Source: RFSX01 sp965230215
Lineage (GTDB): Bacteria > Bacteroidota > Bacteroidia > Chitinophagales > Saprospiraceae
Assembly: GCA_965230215.1 (NCBI GenBank)
Contig: CBDDKN010000002.1
Coordinates: forward strand, 186,001 to 250,000
Direction: 5' to 3'
Length of the DNA: 64,000 bases
Under the pieces are notes generated by a model, which saw nothing but the letters and a program-made list of their open reading frames with translations, searched no databases and was not told where the DNA came from. The translations under genes were made by a program, and so were the position numbers. Below, piece by piece: positions 35,361-44,584 of the stretch; within the stretch, counting starts at the first letter, position 1, and every line of letters begins with the position of its first letter.

Positions 35361-36413
35361 ATGTCTAGACTATTGGTAACAGGTTCATCCGGATTAATTG
35401 GCTCAGAAGTATGCACTTATTTCGGCAATCTGGGGTGGGAAATCCATGGCTTAGACAATAATCAAAGAGCAGTATTTTTTGGTCCCAAAGGAGATACAAG
35501 ATGGAATCAAAATCGTCTTGAAAAAGATATCCCCCAGTTTGTCCATCATGAAATAGATATACGTGACAGAGACGGTATAATCAAGCTTATAGCTGAGATT
35601 AAGCCAGATGCCATTGTACATACAGCTGCACAACCGTCACATGATAGAGCGGCTGATATTCCATTTGCTGATTTCGATACAAATGCCGTTGGGACATTCA
35701 ATCTACTTGAAGCCACCAGACGATACAACACCTCTGTTCCCTTTGTTCATCTCTCAACAAATAAGGTTTATGGAGATAAGCCCAACACCATAGCTTTGAA
35801 GGAGTTGGAGACAAGATATGATTATGATGATGCAAGATATACAGGTGGTATCGCTGAGGACTTTGGAATAGATCAGAGCAAGCATTCGCTTTTTGGTGCT
35901 TCTAAAGTGGCTGCTGATGTAAGTGTACAGGAATATGGCAGGTACTTTGACATGCCTACGGCTTGTCTCAGAGGAGGATGCCTGACGGGGCCGAATCACA
36001 GTGGTGTTGAGCTACATGGTTTCCTAAGCTATCTTGTTCAATGCAATCTCACAGAAAAGGAATACACGATATTTGGTTATAAAGGCAAACAGGTAAGAGA
36101 TAATATACATTCTGTAGATGTAGCCAGGTTTATCCATGCTTTTATTAAAAAACCGCGGGTTGCAGAGGTGTATAATCTTGGGGGTGGAAAAGACAACAGC
36201 TGTTCTATCCTGGAGGCCTTTGACATCATATCTGATATCAGCGGCATAGAGATGAAGTACAGCTACAGCGATCAAAATAGGATTGGAGATCATATATGTT
36301 ACTATTCAGACTTGAGCAAAATGAAAGCGCATTACCCTGAATGGGATTTGACCAAATCATTAAAAGACATATTCACAGAAATTCACGACTCTTGGCTGGT
36401 AAGACAAACATAA
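35361..36413 (+). CDS. NAD-dependent sugar epimerase/dehydratase (CDP-paratose 2-epimerase-like)
   Basis: Extended short-chain dehydrogenase acting on a nucleotide sugar. Rossmann motif TGSSGLIGSEV at residues 7-17, and HTAAQPSHDRA and STNKVYGD as in CDP-tyvelose/paratose epimerases. The usual catalytic YxxxK reads Phe178-Gly-Ala-Ser-Lys182 (HSLFGASKVAAD), so the tyrosine is replaced. The downstream neighbour is a glycosyltransferase overlapping its end, which points to surface polysaccharide synthesis. The exact substrate is unknown. Confidence 0.85.
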   Translation: MSRLLVTGSSGLIGSEVCTYFGNLGWEIHGLDNNQRAVFFGPKGDTRWNQNRLEKDIPQFVHHEIDIRDRDGIIKLIAEIKPDAIVHTAAQPSHDRAADIPFADFDTNAVGTFNLLEATRRYNTSVPFVHLSTNKVYGDKPNTIALKELETRYDYDDARYTGGIAEDFGIDQSKHSLFGASKVAADVSVQEYGRYFDMPTACLRGGCLTGPNHSGVELHGFLSYLVQCNLTEKEYTIFGYKGKQVRDNIHSVDVARFIHAFIKKPRVAEVYNLGGGKDNSCSILEAFDIISDISGIEMKYSYSDQNRIGDHICYYSDLSKMKAHYPEWDLTKSLKDIFTEIHDSWLVRQT

Positions 36414-37573
36414 CTGTCACTCTGGTCAACAAGTACTATGCGCCCGATTCAAGTATCACTGCTGAATCAGCATCGGATCTGGCACAGTTCCTCTTAGACA
36501 ATCAGATTGAAGTAAACATCGTATGCGCCAAATCCAGATATGGCAGCAACACATCTTCGAACAAGATCTTTGGAAAGAAATATGAAGTATCGAGTAGTTA
36601 CGACGGCAAAAATAAAATTCGCCGATTGATAGCCAGTACCATTGAATCTTACAAACTGATAAGAAAAGCGAGAAGTCTTAAATCAGATTATGTGATTGTC
36701 ATGACCAGTCCTCCCCTACTCAATTTTTTTGCAAACTTGCTTTTTAAAAAAAGCAAACAGAAATGGATATACTGGAGCATGGACTTATATCCAGAAGCAT
36801 TTCGGGCTAACGGGCTTGTGAGCAGCTCGAATCCGATCTACAAATATGTATTCAGTAAGAGCTATAGCTATCCTCCTGGTTTGCTCATGGCTTTAGGCAG
36901 GGAACAGTACAACTATCTCAGGAACCGCTTTAAAAAAGAAATAGGTGAAGCCATAGTGCCATGCGGTGTGTTTGTCAATAAAAATGTCGCTGAGTTAAGA
37001 ACGGCTAATGACAATCCCGAATGGAAAACTGAAGATGATAAAATCTACTTTGGTTACATCGGAAACCTTGGAGAAGCCCATTCTACTTCATTTCTAAAAG
37101 AGTTCATCAATGAAATGGATTTGACAAAACATAGAATGATTCTTGTCGCCTATGGATCCAGATCAAAAGAAATACTCGACTTCGCTGCTGATCATCCAGA
37201 TAAAGTAATCATCAAAGATTTTGTCCCAAGAGATCAACTTAAACACATCGATGTACATCTGACTTCACTTCGAAGTGAATGGGTACATATTTGTGTGCCA
37301 TCCAAACTGGTCAGTGCAGTATCAATGGGAGGAAGTTTTATCTTTTGTGGGCCGGAAGAAAGTGACAGCTGGAGATATCTCAACAAAGCAGGTTGGTTGA
37401 TCGAGGAAAAGCTCAACATGAAAACACAATTGAACAATTTGCTCAAGAAAATAAATGTGCAGCGCCTCCAGGAGAAAAAGCAAGCAGCTCAGCTTATATC
37501 AATTGAAATGCAAGAAGACATTAAGAAAGGATACGACGATCTGCTGAGATTCTTAAGAAGCGACTTTAATTGA
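36341..37573 (+). CDS. Glycosyltransferase (group 1, WbuB-like)
   Basis: Cytoplasmic glycosyltransferase for surface polysaccharide, judged by overall form: N-terminal Rossmann-like start TVTLVNKYYAPDSSITAESASDLAQFL and C-terminal region with FGYIGNLGEAHS, KDFVPRDQLKHIDVHLTSLRSEWVHICVPSK, and a late conserved glutamate region. The only ATG (36341) lies 73 bases inside the epimerase gene. A TTG at 36392 would reduce the overlap to 22 bases; the domain itself begins near 36413, so the first 24 residues may not be real. Confidence 0.82.
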   Translation: MGFDQIIKRHIHRNSRLLAGKTNITVTLVNKYYAPDSSITAESASDLAQFLLDNQIEVNIVCAKSRYGSNTSSNKIFGKKYEVSSSYDGKNKIRRLIASTIESYKLIRKARSLKSDYVIVMTSPPLLNFFANLLFKKSKQKWIYWSMDLYPEAFRANGLVSSSNPIYKYVFSKSYSYPPGLLMALGREQYNYLRNRFKKEIGEAIVPCGVFVNKNVAELRTANDNPEWKTEDDKIYFGYIGNLGEAHSTSFLKEFINEMDLTKHRMILVAYGSRSKEILDFAADHPDKVIIKDFVPRDQLKHIDVHLTSLRSEWVHICVPSKLVSAVSMGGSFIFCGPEESDSWRYLNKAGWLIEEKLNMKTQLNNLLKKINVQRLQEKKQAAQLISIEMQEDIKKGYDDLLRFLRSDFN

Positions 37574-38042
37574 CTCTGAATCCTTTGAATAGGAAACCAC
37601 ACTTTTGATCCAGGGTATCCTGCCAACTAATATCAATCTGATCATCCGTTCGAACAAACAATCCAAAATCCCAAAGCGAATCCTGGCAGTTTGTTTTACA
37701 TAGAAAGATATCATTGAATCCCGAAGACAGATAGGTGCCATTGGTATTGGTGGTCACCGGATTGCCATTGACCAGACTATTCCTCTCAAGATTATATTCT
37801 GTATTGGCTTGATCGAAGGAAAAAATATAACTGACAAACTTCACAGAATCACCAGCGATGAAATAAGTGCTGTCTAGAGCAAAATCTATACTGATATTCT
37901 GAAGTGTATCTTCACAATCGATAGCTTCGAAATAGGAAGCCTCCCACACACCTTCTATGAATATGGGTTGTCGTTCTTCGCTGCAAGCCACTCCAAGGAT
38001 AACAGCAATAAGAAACAATGTTATGATTTTAATACGTAGCAT
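37566..38042 (-). CDS. Small lipoprotein, function unknown
   Basis: A 158-residue lipoprotein beginning MLRIKIITLFLIAVILGVAC, with the lipobox at its end. The ATG at 38042 gives a proper signal; longer in-frame readings reach back into nqrF. The body is acidic with Cys pairs (IDCEDTL, FLCKTNCQDSLWDFG). It is convergent with the glycosyltransferase and overlaps it by 8 bases. The family is not recognised. Confidence 0.65.
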   Translation of the reverse strand: MLRIKIITLFLIAVILGVACSEERQPIFIEGVWEASYFEAIDCEDTLQNISIDFALDSTYFIAGDSVKFVSYIFSFDQANTEYNLERNSLVNGNPVTTNTNGTYLSSGFNDIFLCKTNCQDSLWDFGLFVRTDDQIDISWQDTLDQKCGFLFKGFRVN

Positions 38043-38115
38043 ATGATGGTATAAAAATAAGAAAGTTGTTGCCCATTTAAGAACAACAACTTTCTTCTCT
38101 ATTATATTATATCTA

Positions 38116-39441
38116 TTAACCTCCGAAGTCGTCGAAGGAAATATTCTCTTCTGGAACACCTAGCTCATCCAATGCTTTTATTACTGAAGCATTCATGGCA
38201 GGAGGACCACAGAAATAGTACTCTACTTCTTCTGGCTCGGGGTGTTTGGCAAGGTATTGTTCTACACAAACCGGCATGATATATCCTCTGAAACCATCTC
38301 CAGGAGCGTCGATATCCTCTTTCTCCTGCCAATTGTCTTCAGGTAAAGGATTATCTAGCGCAACGTAGAATCTGAAGTTAGGGAACTCACGCTCAATCTG
38401 TCTGAACTCTTCAATATAGAATAGCTCTCTTCTTGTTCTACCGCCATACCAGAAAGAAACCTTTCTGTCCGTTGTTCTTAAAGTCTGGAACATATGGAAT
38501 AGATGCGATCTCAATGGCGCCATTCCAGCACCACCACCGATGTATACCATTTCTTTCTTGGTCTCCTTGATGAAGAATTCACCATAAGGACCGGAAATCA
38601 CACATTTATCACCAGGCTTCAAACCGAATACATAAGATGAACACACACCTGGATTCACATCCAACCATCCGTTCTTGGCTCTATCCCATGGTGGCGTAGC
38701 AATTCTGATATTCAATTTGATGATATTACCTTCTGCTGGGTGATTGGCCATAGAGTAAGCTCTGAACTGAGGCTCATCGTTAACCATCTTCAAATCCCAA
38801 AGATTGTAATCGTCCCACTCTGACTGGAACTTCTTAGGATCATCATGATAATCAGGGTGCGCCGTAATGTCAATATCTTTGTAATCAACAGTAATCTTTG
38901 GCACGTCGATCTGAATATATCCACCAGCTTTGAAATCAAGCTCTTCACCTTCTGGCAAACGCACAACAAATTCTTTGATGAATGAAGCCACGTTATAATT
39001 AGCAATTACCTCACATTCCCACTTCTTAATTCCAAATACTTCTTCAGGAACAGCAACCTCCATGTCTTCTCTTACCTTCACCTGGCAAGCCAATCTCTTT
39101 CCTTCGGCTGCCTCCTTTCTTGTAAGGTGGTTCATCTCAGTAGGTAATACTTCACCTCCACCAGCATGAACATGACATTCGCACATTGCACAAGTACCAC
39201 CTCCACCACAAGCAGAAGGTAAGAATACATTGCTATCAGATAAAGCCGAAAGCAAACTTGTACCAGGCTGAACCATTAGAGGGTTATCAGCATCACCATT
39301 CACAATGATGCTCACATCACCTTGAGGAACCAATTTTTTTCTTGCATAAATCAGCATCATTGATAGGGCAAGTATAACCCCACAGAATACCAACAATGCA
39401 TAAAGAACAGGCATCAATTCTAACAATACTATAATCGTCAT
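38116..39441 (-). CDS. nqrF: Na+-translocating NADH:quinone reductase subunit F
   Basis: NADH-oxidising entry subunit of Na+-NQR. One N-terminal membrane helix (about 12-33), then a 2Fe-2S ferredoxin domain with CGGGGTCAMC (CX5CX2C) and a later Cys in RLACQVKV, then FAD and NADH domains (RAYSMANHP, YIGGGAGMAPLRSH, YYFCGPPAMN). It ends in the typical SFDDFGG. ATG at 39441 is preferred to TTG at 39450; 441 residues, a little longer than the Vibrio protein. Last gene of the nqr operon. Confidence 0.97.
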   Translation of the reverse strand: MTIIVLLELMPVLYALLVFCGVILALSMMLIYARKKLVPQGDVSIIVNGDADNPLMVQPGTSLLSALSDSNVFLPSACGGGGTCAMCECHVHAGGGEVLPTEMNHLTRKEAAEGKRLACQVKVREDMEVAVPEEVFGIKKWECEVIANYNVASFIKEFVVRLPEGEELDFKAGGYIQIDVPKITVDYKDIDITAHPDYHDDPKKFQSEWDDYNLWDLKMVNDEPQFRAYSMANHPAEGNIIKLNIRIATPPWDRAKNGWLDVNPGVCSSYVFGLKPGDKCVISGPYGEFFIKETKKEMVYIGGGAGMAPLRSHLFHMFQTLRTTDRKVSFWYGGRTRRELFYIEEFRQIEREFPNFRFYVALDNPLPEDNWQEKEDIDAPGDGFRGYIMPVCVEQYLAKHPEPEEVEYYFCGPPAMNASVIKALDELGVPEENISFDDFGG

Positions 39442-39464
39442 TTTATACAATTATCATTTATCAT

Positions 39465-40067
39465 TTAAAAAGCAGCAGGATCGATTCCCATCAATCCCAT
39501 AAAGGCCATACCCATTAATCCTGTCAATAGGAAAGCCATACCAAGACCTCTCATCGCTGGAGGTACATTGGAATATTTAATTTTCTCTCTGATCGCAGCG
39601 ATAGCTATGATGGCAAGGAACCAACCGAAACCACCACCAAGTCCAAATGCTACTGACTCAGAAAAGTTATATTCTTTAGAGACCATGAAAAGTGAACCAC
39701 CCAAAATCGCACAGTTTACTGTGATCAATGGAAGGAAAATTCCCAATGAATTATAAAGTGCAGGTGAATACTTTTCTACAACCATTTCAACAAGTTGTAC
39801 CATAGATGCAATAACTGCAATGAAGAGGATGAATCTTAGGAACGTCAAATCTGTTCCAAAAATGCCATTCTCAGAAAGCAAGTAAGTATTGATCATCCAG
39901 TTTATTGGCATCGTAATACCCAATACAAATATTACAGCAAGACCAAGACCGAAAGCTGTTTTCACAGTTTTGGAAACGGCCAGATAAGAACACATTCCTA
40001 AGAAATAGGAAAGTGCCAGGTTTTCAATGAATGCCGATTTTACAAATATATTTATCAAATCTCCCAT
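39465..40067 (-). CDS. nqrE: Na+-NQR subunit E
   Basis: Integral membrane subunit with six helices, 200 residues. Cysteines in YFLGMCSYLAV and ITVNCAILGGS are the ones that share the intramembrane iron-sulfur centre with NqrD in Na+-NQR structures. It lies 10 bases after nqrD. Confidence 0.97.
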   Translation of the reverse strand: MGDLINIFVKSAFIENLALSYFLGMCSYLAVSKTVKTAFGLGLAVIFVLGITMPINWMINTYLLSENGIFGTDLTFLRFILFIAVIASMVQLVEMVVEKYSPALYNSLGIFLPLITVNCAILGGSLFMVSKEYNFSESVAFGLGGGFGWFLAIIAIAAIREKIKYSNVPPAMRGLGMAFLLTGLMGMAFMGLMGIDPAAF

Positions 40068-40077
40068 GATAGATTAT

Positions 40078-40773
40078 TTAGGATACGTCAACCAATTTAG
40101 GGTTCCAAGCTCTGTGGACCCAGATTAAAATAGCAATTACAAACATTGCTGATGGGAACAATACCATGAGGTTGTTACCTTGATACCATCCGAACATCGC
40201 ACTCTCAGTGGTGTTGATAGCATATTCAGCAGATGGTCCGATGATCTTAGCACCGAAGATTTCTCCTTTACCGAAAAACTCTCTGAAGAAAGCTACGATC
40301 AATAGTATAATACCGTAACCAACACCATTACCTAGACCATCCAACGCAGACTCATATGGTCTGTTGGCCATAGCGAATGCTTCAAGACGTCCCATAATGA
40401 TACAGTTCGTGATGATCAATCCAATGAATACAGAAAGCTGCTTGTAACTTTCAAAAGCATAGGCTTTCAAAGTAAGCTCCACCACTGTTACCAAAGTTGC
40501 AATGATAACAAGCTGAACGATCATACGTACCTGCTTGGGAATTGCTTTTCTGAACATCGAAGTCAGAACATTTGAAAATGTACATACAAAAACCACAGCG
40601 ATAGCCATGACAGTTGCATTCTTCATACCTGTGGTTACTGCCAAAGCAGAACAGATTCCCAATACCTGTACCGTGATCGGGTTATCATCATTGATCGGGT
40701 CTGTCAACAGTTTTCGCTCCTTCTTTCCGAAGGAAATCGACTTTTTTTCTTCAACTACTGCAGTCTCAGCCAT
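40078..40773 (-). CDS. nqrD: Na+-NQR subunit D
   Basis: Integral membrane subunit with six helices, homologous to NqrE. Paired cysteines occur in VLGICSALAVT and IITNCIIMGR. At 231 residues it is somewhat longer than the Vibrio protein because of a hydrophilic N-terminus of about 25 residues (TAVVEEKKSISFGKKERK). It lies 2 bases after nqrC. Confidence 0.97.
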   Translation of the reverse strand: MAETAVVEEKKSISFGKKERKLLTDPINDDNPITVQVLGICSALAVTTGMKNATVMAIAVVFVCTFSNVLTSMFRKAIPKQVRMIVQLVIIATLVTVVELTLKAYAFESYKQLSVFIGLIITNCIIMGRLEAFAMANRPYESALDGLGNGVGYGIILLIVAFFREFFGKGEIFGAKIIGPSAEYAINTTESAMFGWYQGNNLMVLFPSAMFVIAILIWVHRAWNPKLVDVS

Positions 40774-40775
40774 AT

Positions 40776-41519
40776 TTAACCTTTAATTGTTTTCAAATAA
40801 GTTTCATAAGCCGCTAGATCAGCTTCTAGCATATCGGTAACACCATCACCAGTAATAGTAGCACCTGAGATACCATCTACATCATATACAGGATCTTTAG
40901 CTCCACCCTTTCTTACATTGATGGATTTCAATTGATCGCCGTCGTATATTTTTTTACCGATAAACTGACGTACCCAAGATTTATTGTCTTTAATCTCGGC
41001 GCCAAGTCCAGGCGTTTCTGCCTTGTGGTCAAATGACACACCAGCAACCGTATTGATATCAGATTCCAAGGCGATATTGCCCCAGATCTCATCCCAAAGG
41101 CCTTTACCTCTTGAGTATAGAATATAATATTCCGATCCATCTGATTTGGTGAACTTGTAGATCGGCATTAGTCTTTCATCATCGGACAACTTCTCTTGCT
41201 TCCCGAGATCTATGTTTTCAGCCAGACCTCCTTTTACACCCATTTCGATAAGCTCTTCTTTTGAATAAACTTTACCCGATCTGTCGATCACTGTTTGCTC
41301 AATCTGATTATCAAAAATGGCTTGAATCTCTTCATCCTTCAGCGTGTTCAAGTCACCATCGATGTGATTTGAAACAGCCGCAAGTGTTGCTTTTTTGGAA
41401 TACAATGACTCATTCTTATCATGGCGTGATTTCAAACCATTCTGAAGTGCAGCAAGGATAAGAGCTACAATAGAAGTCATTATCAAAACAAATCTTATAA
41501 TTGACGCTGTACTATGCAT
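40776..41519 (-). CDS. nqrC: Na+-NQR subunit C
   Basis: Periplasmic FMN-carrying subunit with one N-terminal membrane helix (about 7-24). The FMN attachment motif SGATIT is at residues 218-223, with Thr223 as the expected covalent site. Length 247. Its ATG overlaps the nqrB stop by 8 bases. Confidence 0.97.
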   Translation of the reverse strand: MHSTASIIRFVLIMTSIVALILAALQNGLKSRHDKNESLYSKKATLAAVSNHIDGDLNTLKDEEIQAIFDNQIEQTVIDRSGKVYSKEELIEMGVKGGLAENIDLGKQEKLSDDERLMPIYKFTKSDGSEYYILYSRGKGLWDEIWGNIALESDINTVAGVSFDHKAETPGLGAEIKDNKSWVRQFIGKKIYDGDQLKSINVRKGGAKDPVYDVDGISGATITGDGVTDMLEADLAAYETYLKTIKG

Positions 41520-42762
41520 GTGACAACCTTTTTTTCATGTTAGCAGCCAAAACATAATGGTCGATCAACGGAGCCATTGTGTTAAGGAATAAAATTGAAA
41601 GCATCCATCCTTCCGGATACGCTGGATTAAATACACGAATAAGAAGACCTATGGCACCTATTAAGAAACCATATATCCATTTACCTGTATTGGTAGATGA
41701 AGCGGTAACCGGGTCAGTAGCCATGAAGGCCATTGCAAAAAAGAAACTACCCATATAAAAGTGATAGTACCAAGGTACCGACATAAATTCGGTAGCATCC
41801 CAGGCATTGAATATGACACCCATAAAGGCTGCACCCAGAATCATACTCACCATGATTCTCCAACTTGCTATTCTTGTAAGGATCAACATCAAGGCACCAA
41901 TCAGAATGAAAGGCTTGGATGTCTCACCGATAGAACCCGGGATTGTTCCCCACCACATCTGGGCTACGGTAAACTGAGAAGTTACATTTTCCCATCCCCC
42001 TTGATAAGCCAAGGCTAGAGGTGTGGCTCCACTATATCCATCTGCAACCACTGCTGCAGAGTTGAAGGTATCTATATTAAATACTTCAAATAATCCATTA
42101 AACATGTTGTGTGCCCATCCGTAGTCTACTGCCATTCCTGGAGCCAGTTTTTCGAATCCAGATACCCAAACCTCATCTCCAGAGATCGATGTTGGATAAG
42201 CAAAGAATACAAAAACACGCGCCAATAGCGCTACATTCCAGATGTTCATTCCGGTACCACCGAAAGCCTCTTTACCCAAGATCACGGCAAAAGCAACAGC
42301 CACACATAATATCCAAATTGGAATATCTGGTGGCATAATCAAAGGAATAAGCGCTCCTGATACAAGGAATCCTTCTTCTACAGCATGGCCTTTCTTAGCT
42401 GCAAACCAAAATTCAATACCAAGACCAACGATGTGGGTCCAAATGAAAATCGGTAATAACTTGATCAAACCATGTGAGAGCTTGAGGTGAAAACCTTCAA
42501 GAAACCCAGGATACATTCCTATGGCATCGAAATGCTGGTGACCTATGTTGTAGGTTCCGAATACATAGCAAAGTTGCAATGCCAGCACTACGAAAACCAT
42601 GGTTCTTTTTAGATCCATGCCATCTCTGATATGCACCCCTTGACCTTTTGTAACCATATTTGGCGTAAAGGCAAAGGTGAAGAATGCATCATAGGCTGTA
42701 TGCAAAAATGGACTATTCTTTTTGTCCGGTTCTATCTTCTTAAATAAATCAACTAATCCCAT
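41512..42762 (-). CDS. nqrB: Na+-NQR subunit B
   Basis: Membrane subunit that binds riboflavin and a covalent FMN and forms part of the sodium path. About ten helices over 416 residues. The FMN attachment motif DGYSGATPLALA contains Thr247. MATDPVTASSTNTGKWIYG is also conserved. It is 18 bases after nqrA. Confidence 0.97.
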   Translation of the reverse strand: MGLVDLFKKIEPDKKNSPFLHTAYDAFFTFAFTPNMVTKGQGVHIRDGMDLKRTMVFVVLALQLCYVFGTYNIGHQHFDAIGMYPGFLEGFHLKLSHGLIKLLPIFIWTHIVGLGIEFWFAAKKGHAVEEGFLVSGALIPLIMPPDIPIWILCVAVAFAVILGKEAFGGTGMNIWNVALLARVFVFFAYPTSISGDEVWVSGFEKLAPGMAVDYGWAHNMFNGLFEVFNIDTFNSAAVVADGYSGATPLALAYQGGWENVTSQFTVAQMWWGTIPGSIGETSKPFILIGALMLILTRIASWRIMVSMILGAAFMGVIFNAWDATEFMSVPWYYHFYMGSFFFAMAFMATDPVTASSTNTGKWIYGFLIGAIGLLIRVFNPAYPEGWMLSILFLNTMAPLIDHYVLAANMKKRLSHA

Positions 42763-42780
42763 TGTGTTCTCTTAAATATA

Positions 42781-44322
42781 TTATGCTTGTTCACGCATCA
42801 TGTCCAAACCATCCCTTAAAATAGACTGTAATGGCATCTTGGATGTACAGCTGAATTCAGCCAATGCCAAGTCTTCTTCAGAAAGCTCATTTATACCCAG
42901 TGCTTCCATTCTTTCGATATCACCGGTCATAATGGCTTTTAAAAGGTGTTGCGGATAGATATCCATCGGCAACATTTTTTCATACTGACCAGTAACAACA
43001 AATGCACGTTTCTCACCGTGTGTATTTGTATCCGCTTCGAATCTGTGATTCTTCAGAAGGAAGTTTGGATATGTACCTGAGATACTTGGTCTAGGCTTCA
43101 AAGGAAGCAACCAGCCAAACATTTCGTAGTAGTTACCTTCTTTGATAACGCTGACCATATTATCGTGGGCACCAAGAAAATCATCAGAAGATGTCTGTGT
43201 TCCTGAAAGAACATCACCTGAGATCACACGGTAACCATCGTTTGTATTTATTCTGTTACTAACAAGATCATTGATGCTGGCACCTGCCTTGGTTCTGAGG
43301 TTTATTGGCTCAGTAACCTGACTACCTGCAACAGCTACAATTCGGCTCGTATCATAAGTGCCTTCTCTGAATAGTTTACCGATTACAAGCACATCTTCCA
43401 ACTTCAGTGTCCATACGGTAGCATTTCCTCTGATTGGTGCAGTGTGGTGAATCTGTACACCGACATTACCTGCTGGGTGCTTACCTGTAAACCAGTGCTT
43501 ATCTACACCTTCAGCATTCATAATCGCATCATGAGGTTTGTGCCCCTCTCTTCCATCAAGACCTAGGTAAACTTTACCATCGGTCAACTTAGCCAATACA
43601 TTCAGACCATCTTGCAGGTCCTCTGCCCTTTCATTTAAAATCAAATTAAGATCAGTCGCTAAAGGCGCTGTATTGAAAGTTGAGATGAAAATATTCTCTG
43701 GAGCATGATCAACATCGGCTATGATATCAAATGGTCTTTGGTTGATCAAAGGCCATACGCCAGATGATAACATGAATTTGATCACTTCTTCCCTGCCGGC
43801 ATCCGCAGAAGGCGGTGTAAACTGCTTGTAAGTTTGTTCCTTATCCGCCAGAATGACCAAATGTGAGATTGATCTCTTGGGACCTCTTCTTACTTCAACA
43901 AGCTCGCCGCTTACTGGAGAAACATATTTAATGTCCGGATTTGACTTGTCAAAGAAGATGGCATCACCTGCTTTTAACTCAGCTCCCTGCTCTACTTCGA
44001 GCTTTGGAATCGGAGCTATACCTCTGAAATCACCTGGTCTGATGGCAAAACGTGTCACGTTCGCATCTTCAATCGTGTCATCGGCTTGACCGCTTAAAAG
44101 AATGTCATGGCCTTGTCCCAGTCTGTGATAAGTAGATTTATCAGCATACTCAGGCACAGGCTTTCCAAATATTTCGCCGAAAGAAGGGAAAATACTTAGA
44201 TTCTTTTTCCTTGTGTCAATGCCTTGTTTTTGGGCTTCGATCTGTACGATATTGTCTGAAATAGAAAATACAGATGCCAATACCAACAGGATAACTATTA
44301 TAACTAGAGCCGTAATCAGCAT
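42781..44322 (-). CDS. nqrA: Na+-NQR subunit A with an N-terminal membrane anchor
   Basis: Cytoplasmic-side quinone-associated subunit of Na+-NQR. Usual NqrA is about 446 residues and begins near the segment that here reads GQGHDILLSGQAD (from about residue 68). This protein has 513 residues: a strongly hydrophobic helix at 2-21, then a basic linker (KQGIDTRKKN) that predicts the C-terminus inside. There is no internal Met before about residue 180, so a shorter start is not available. It is the first gene of the operon. Confidence 0.95.
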   Translation of the reverse strand: MLITALVIIVILLVLASVFSISDNIVQIEAQKQGIDTRKKNLSIFPSFGEIFGKPVPEYADKSTYHRLGQGHDILLSGQADDTIEDANVTRFAIRPGDFRGIAPIPKLEVEQGAELKAGDAIFFDKSNPDIKYVSPVSGELVEVRRGPKRSISHLVILADKEQTYKQFTPPSADAGREEVIKFMLSSGVWPLINQRPFDIIADVDHAPENIFISTFNTAPLATDLNLILNERAEDLQDGLNVLAKLTDGKVYLGLDGREGHKPHDAIMNAEGVDKHWFTGKHPAGNVGVQIHHTAPIRGNATVWTLKLEDVLVIGKLFREGTYDTSRIVAVAGSQVTEPINLRTKAGASINDLVSNRINTNDGYRVISGDVLSGTQTSSDDFLGAHDNMVSVIKEGNYYEMFGWLLPLKPRPSISGTYPNFLLKNHRFEADTNTHGEKRAFVVTGQYEKMLPMDIYPQHLLKAIMTGDIERMEALGINELSEEDLALAEFSCTSKMPLQSILRDGLDMMREQA

Positions 44323-44383
44323 TACTCAGATATTTGTTTTGTTAAGCTTAATTCAGGCCATTTTAAAGCCCTGAAAATCACCG

Positions 44384-44391
44384 CAAATATA
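44384..44391 (-). promoter_or_regulatory. Possible -7 element for the nqr operon
   Basis: TATATTTG on the minus strand matches TAnnTTTG exactly and lies about 62 bases upstream of nqrA. No TTTG is found at 17-23 bases upstream. The rest of the 262-base gap holds only the terminator listed separately. Confidence 0.4.
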
Positions 44392-44532
44392 TAATTCTTT
44401 AGGTATATCTGTCTCTGACTCGATTTAGCAAAAAGTAACAAACAGTTATTTAGATGTTGTCTAAACAGAGTGTATTTTAATAAACAGCACAAGCCTGCAG
44501 TTGTTGATCACTTTCACAAGTATTTTTAAATA

Positions 44533-44562
44533 AAAAAAGCCGCATGAAAAATCATGCGGCTT
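44533..44562 (-). terminator. Rho-independent terminator after the large T9SS gene
   Basis: Stem arms 44537-44547 and 44552-44562 are perfectly complementary (11 bp) around an AAAA loop; on the minus strand the second arm is followed by a run of seven T. It lies 22 bases after the stop codon at 44585. Confidence 0.85.
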
Positions 44563-44584
44563 CGGAATGCAATAGAATTCAATA

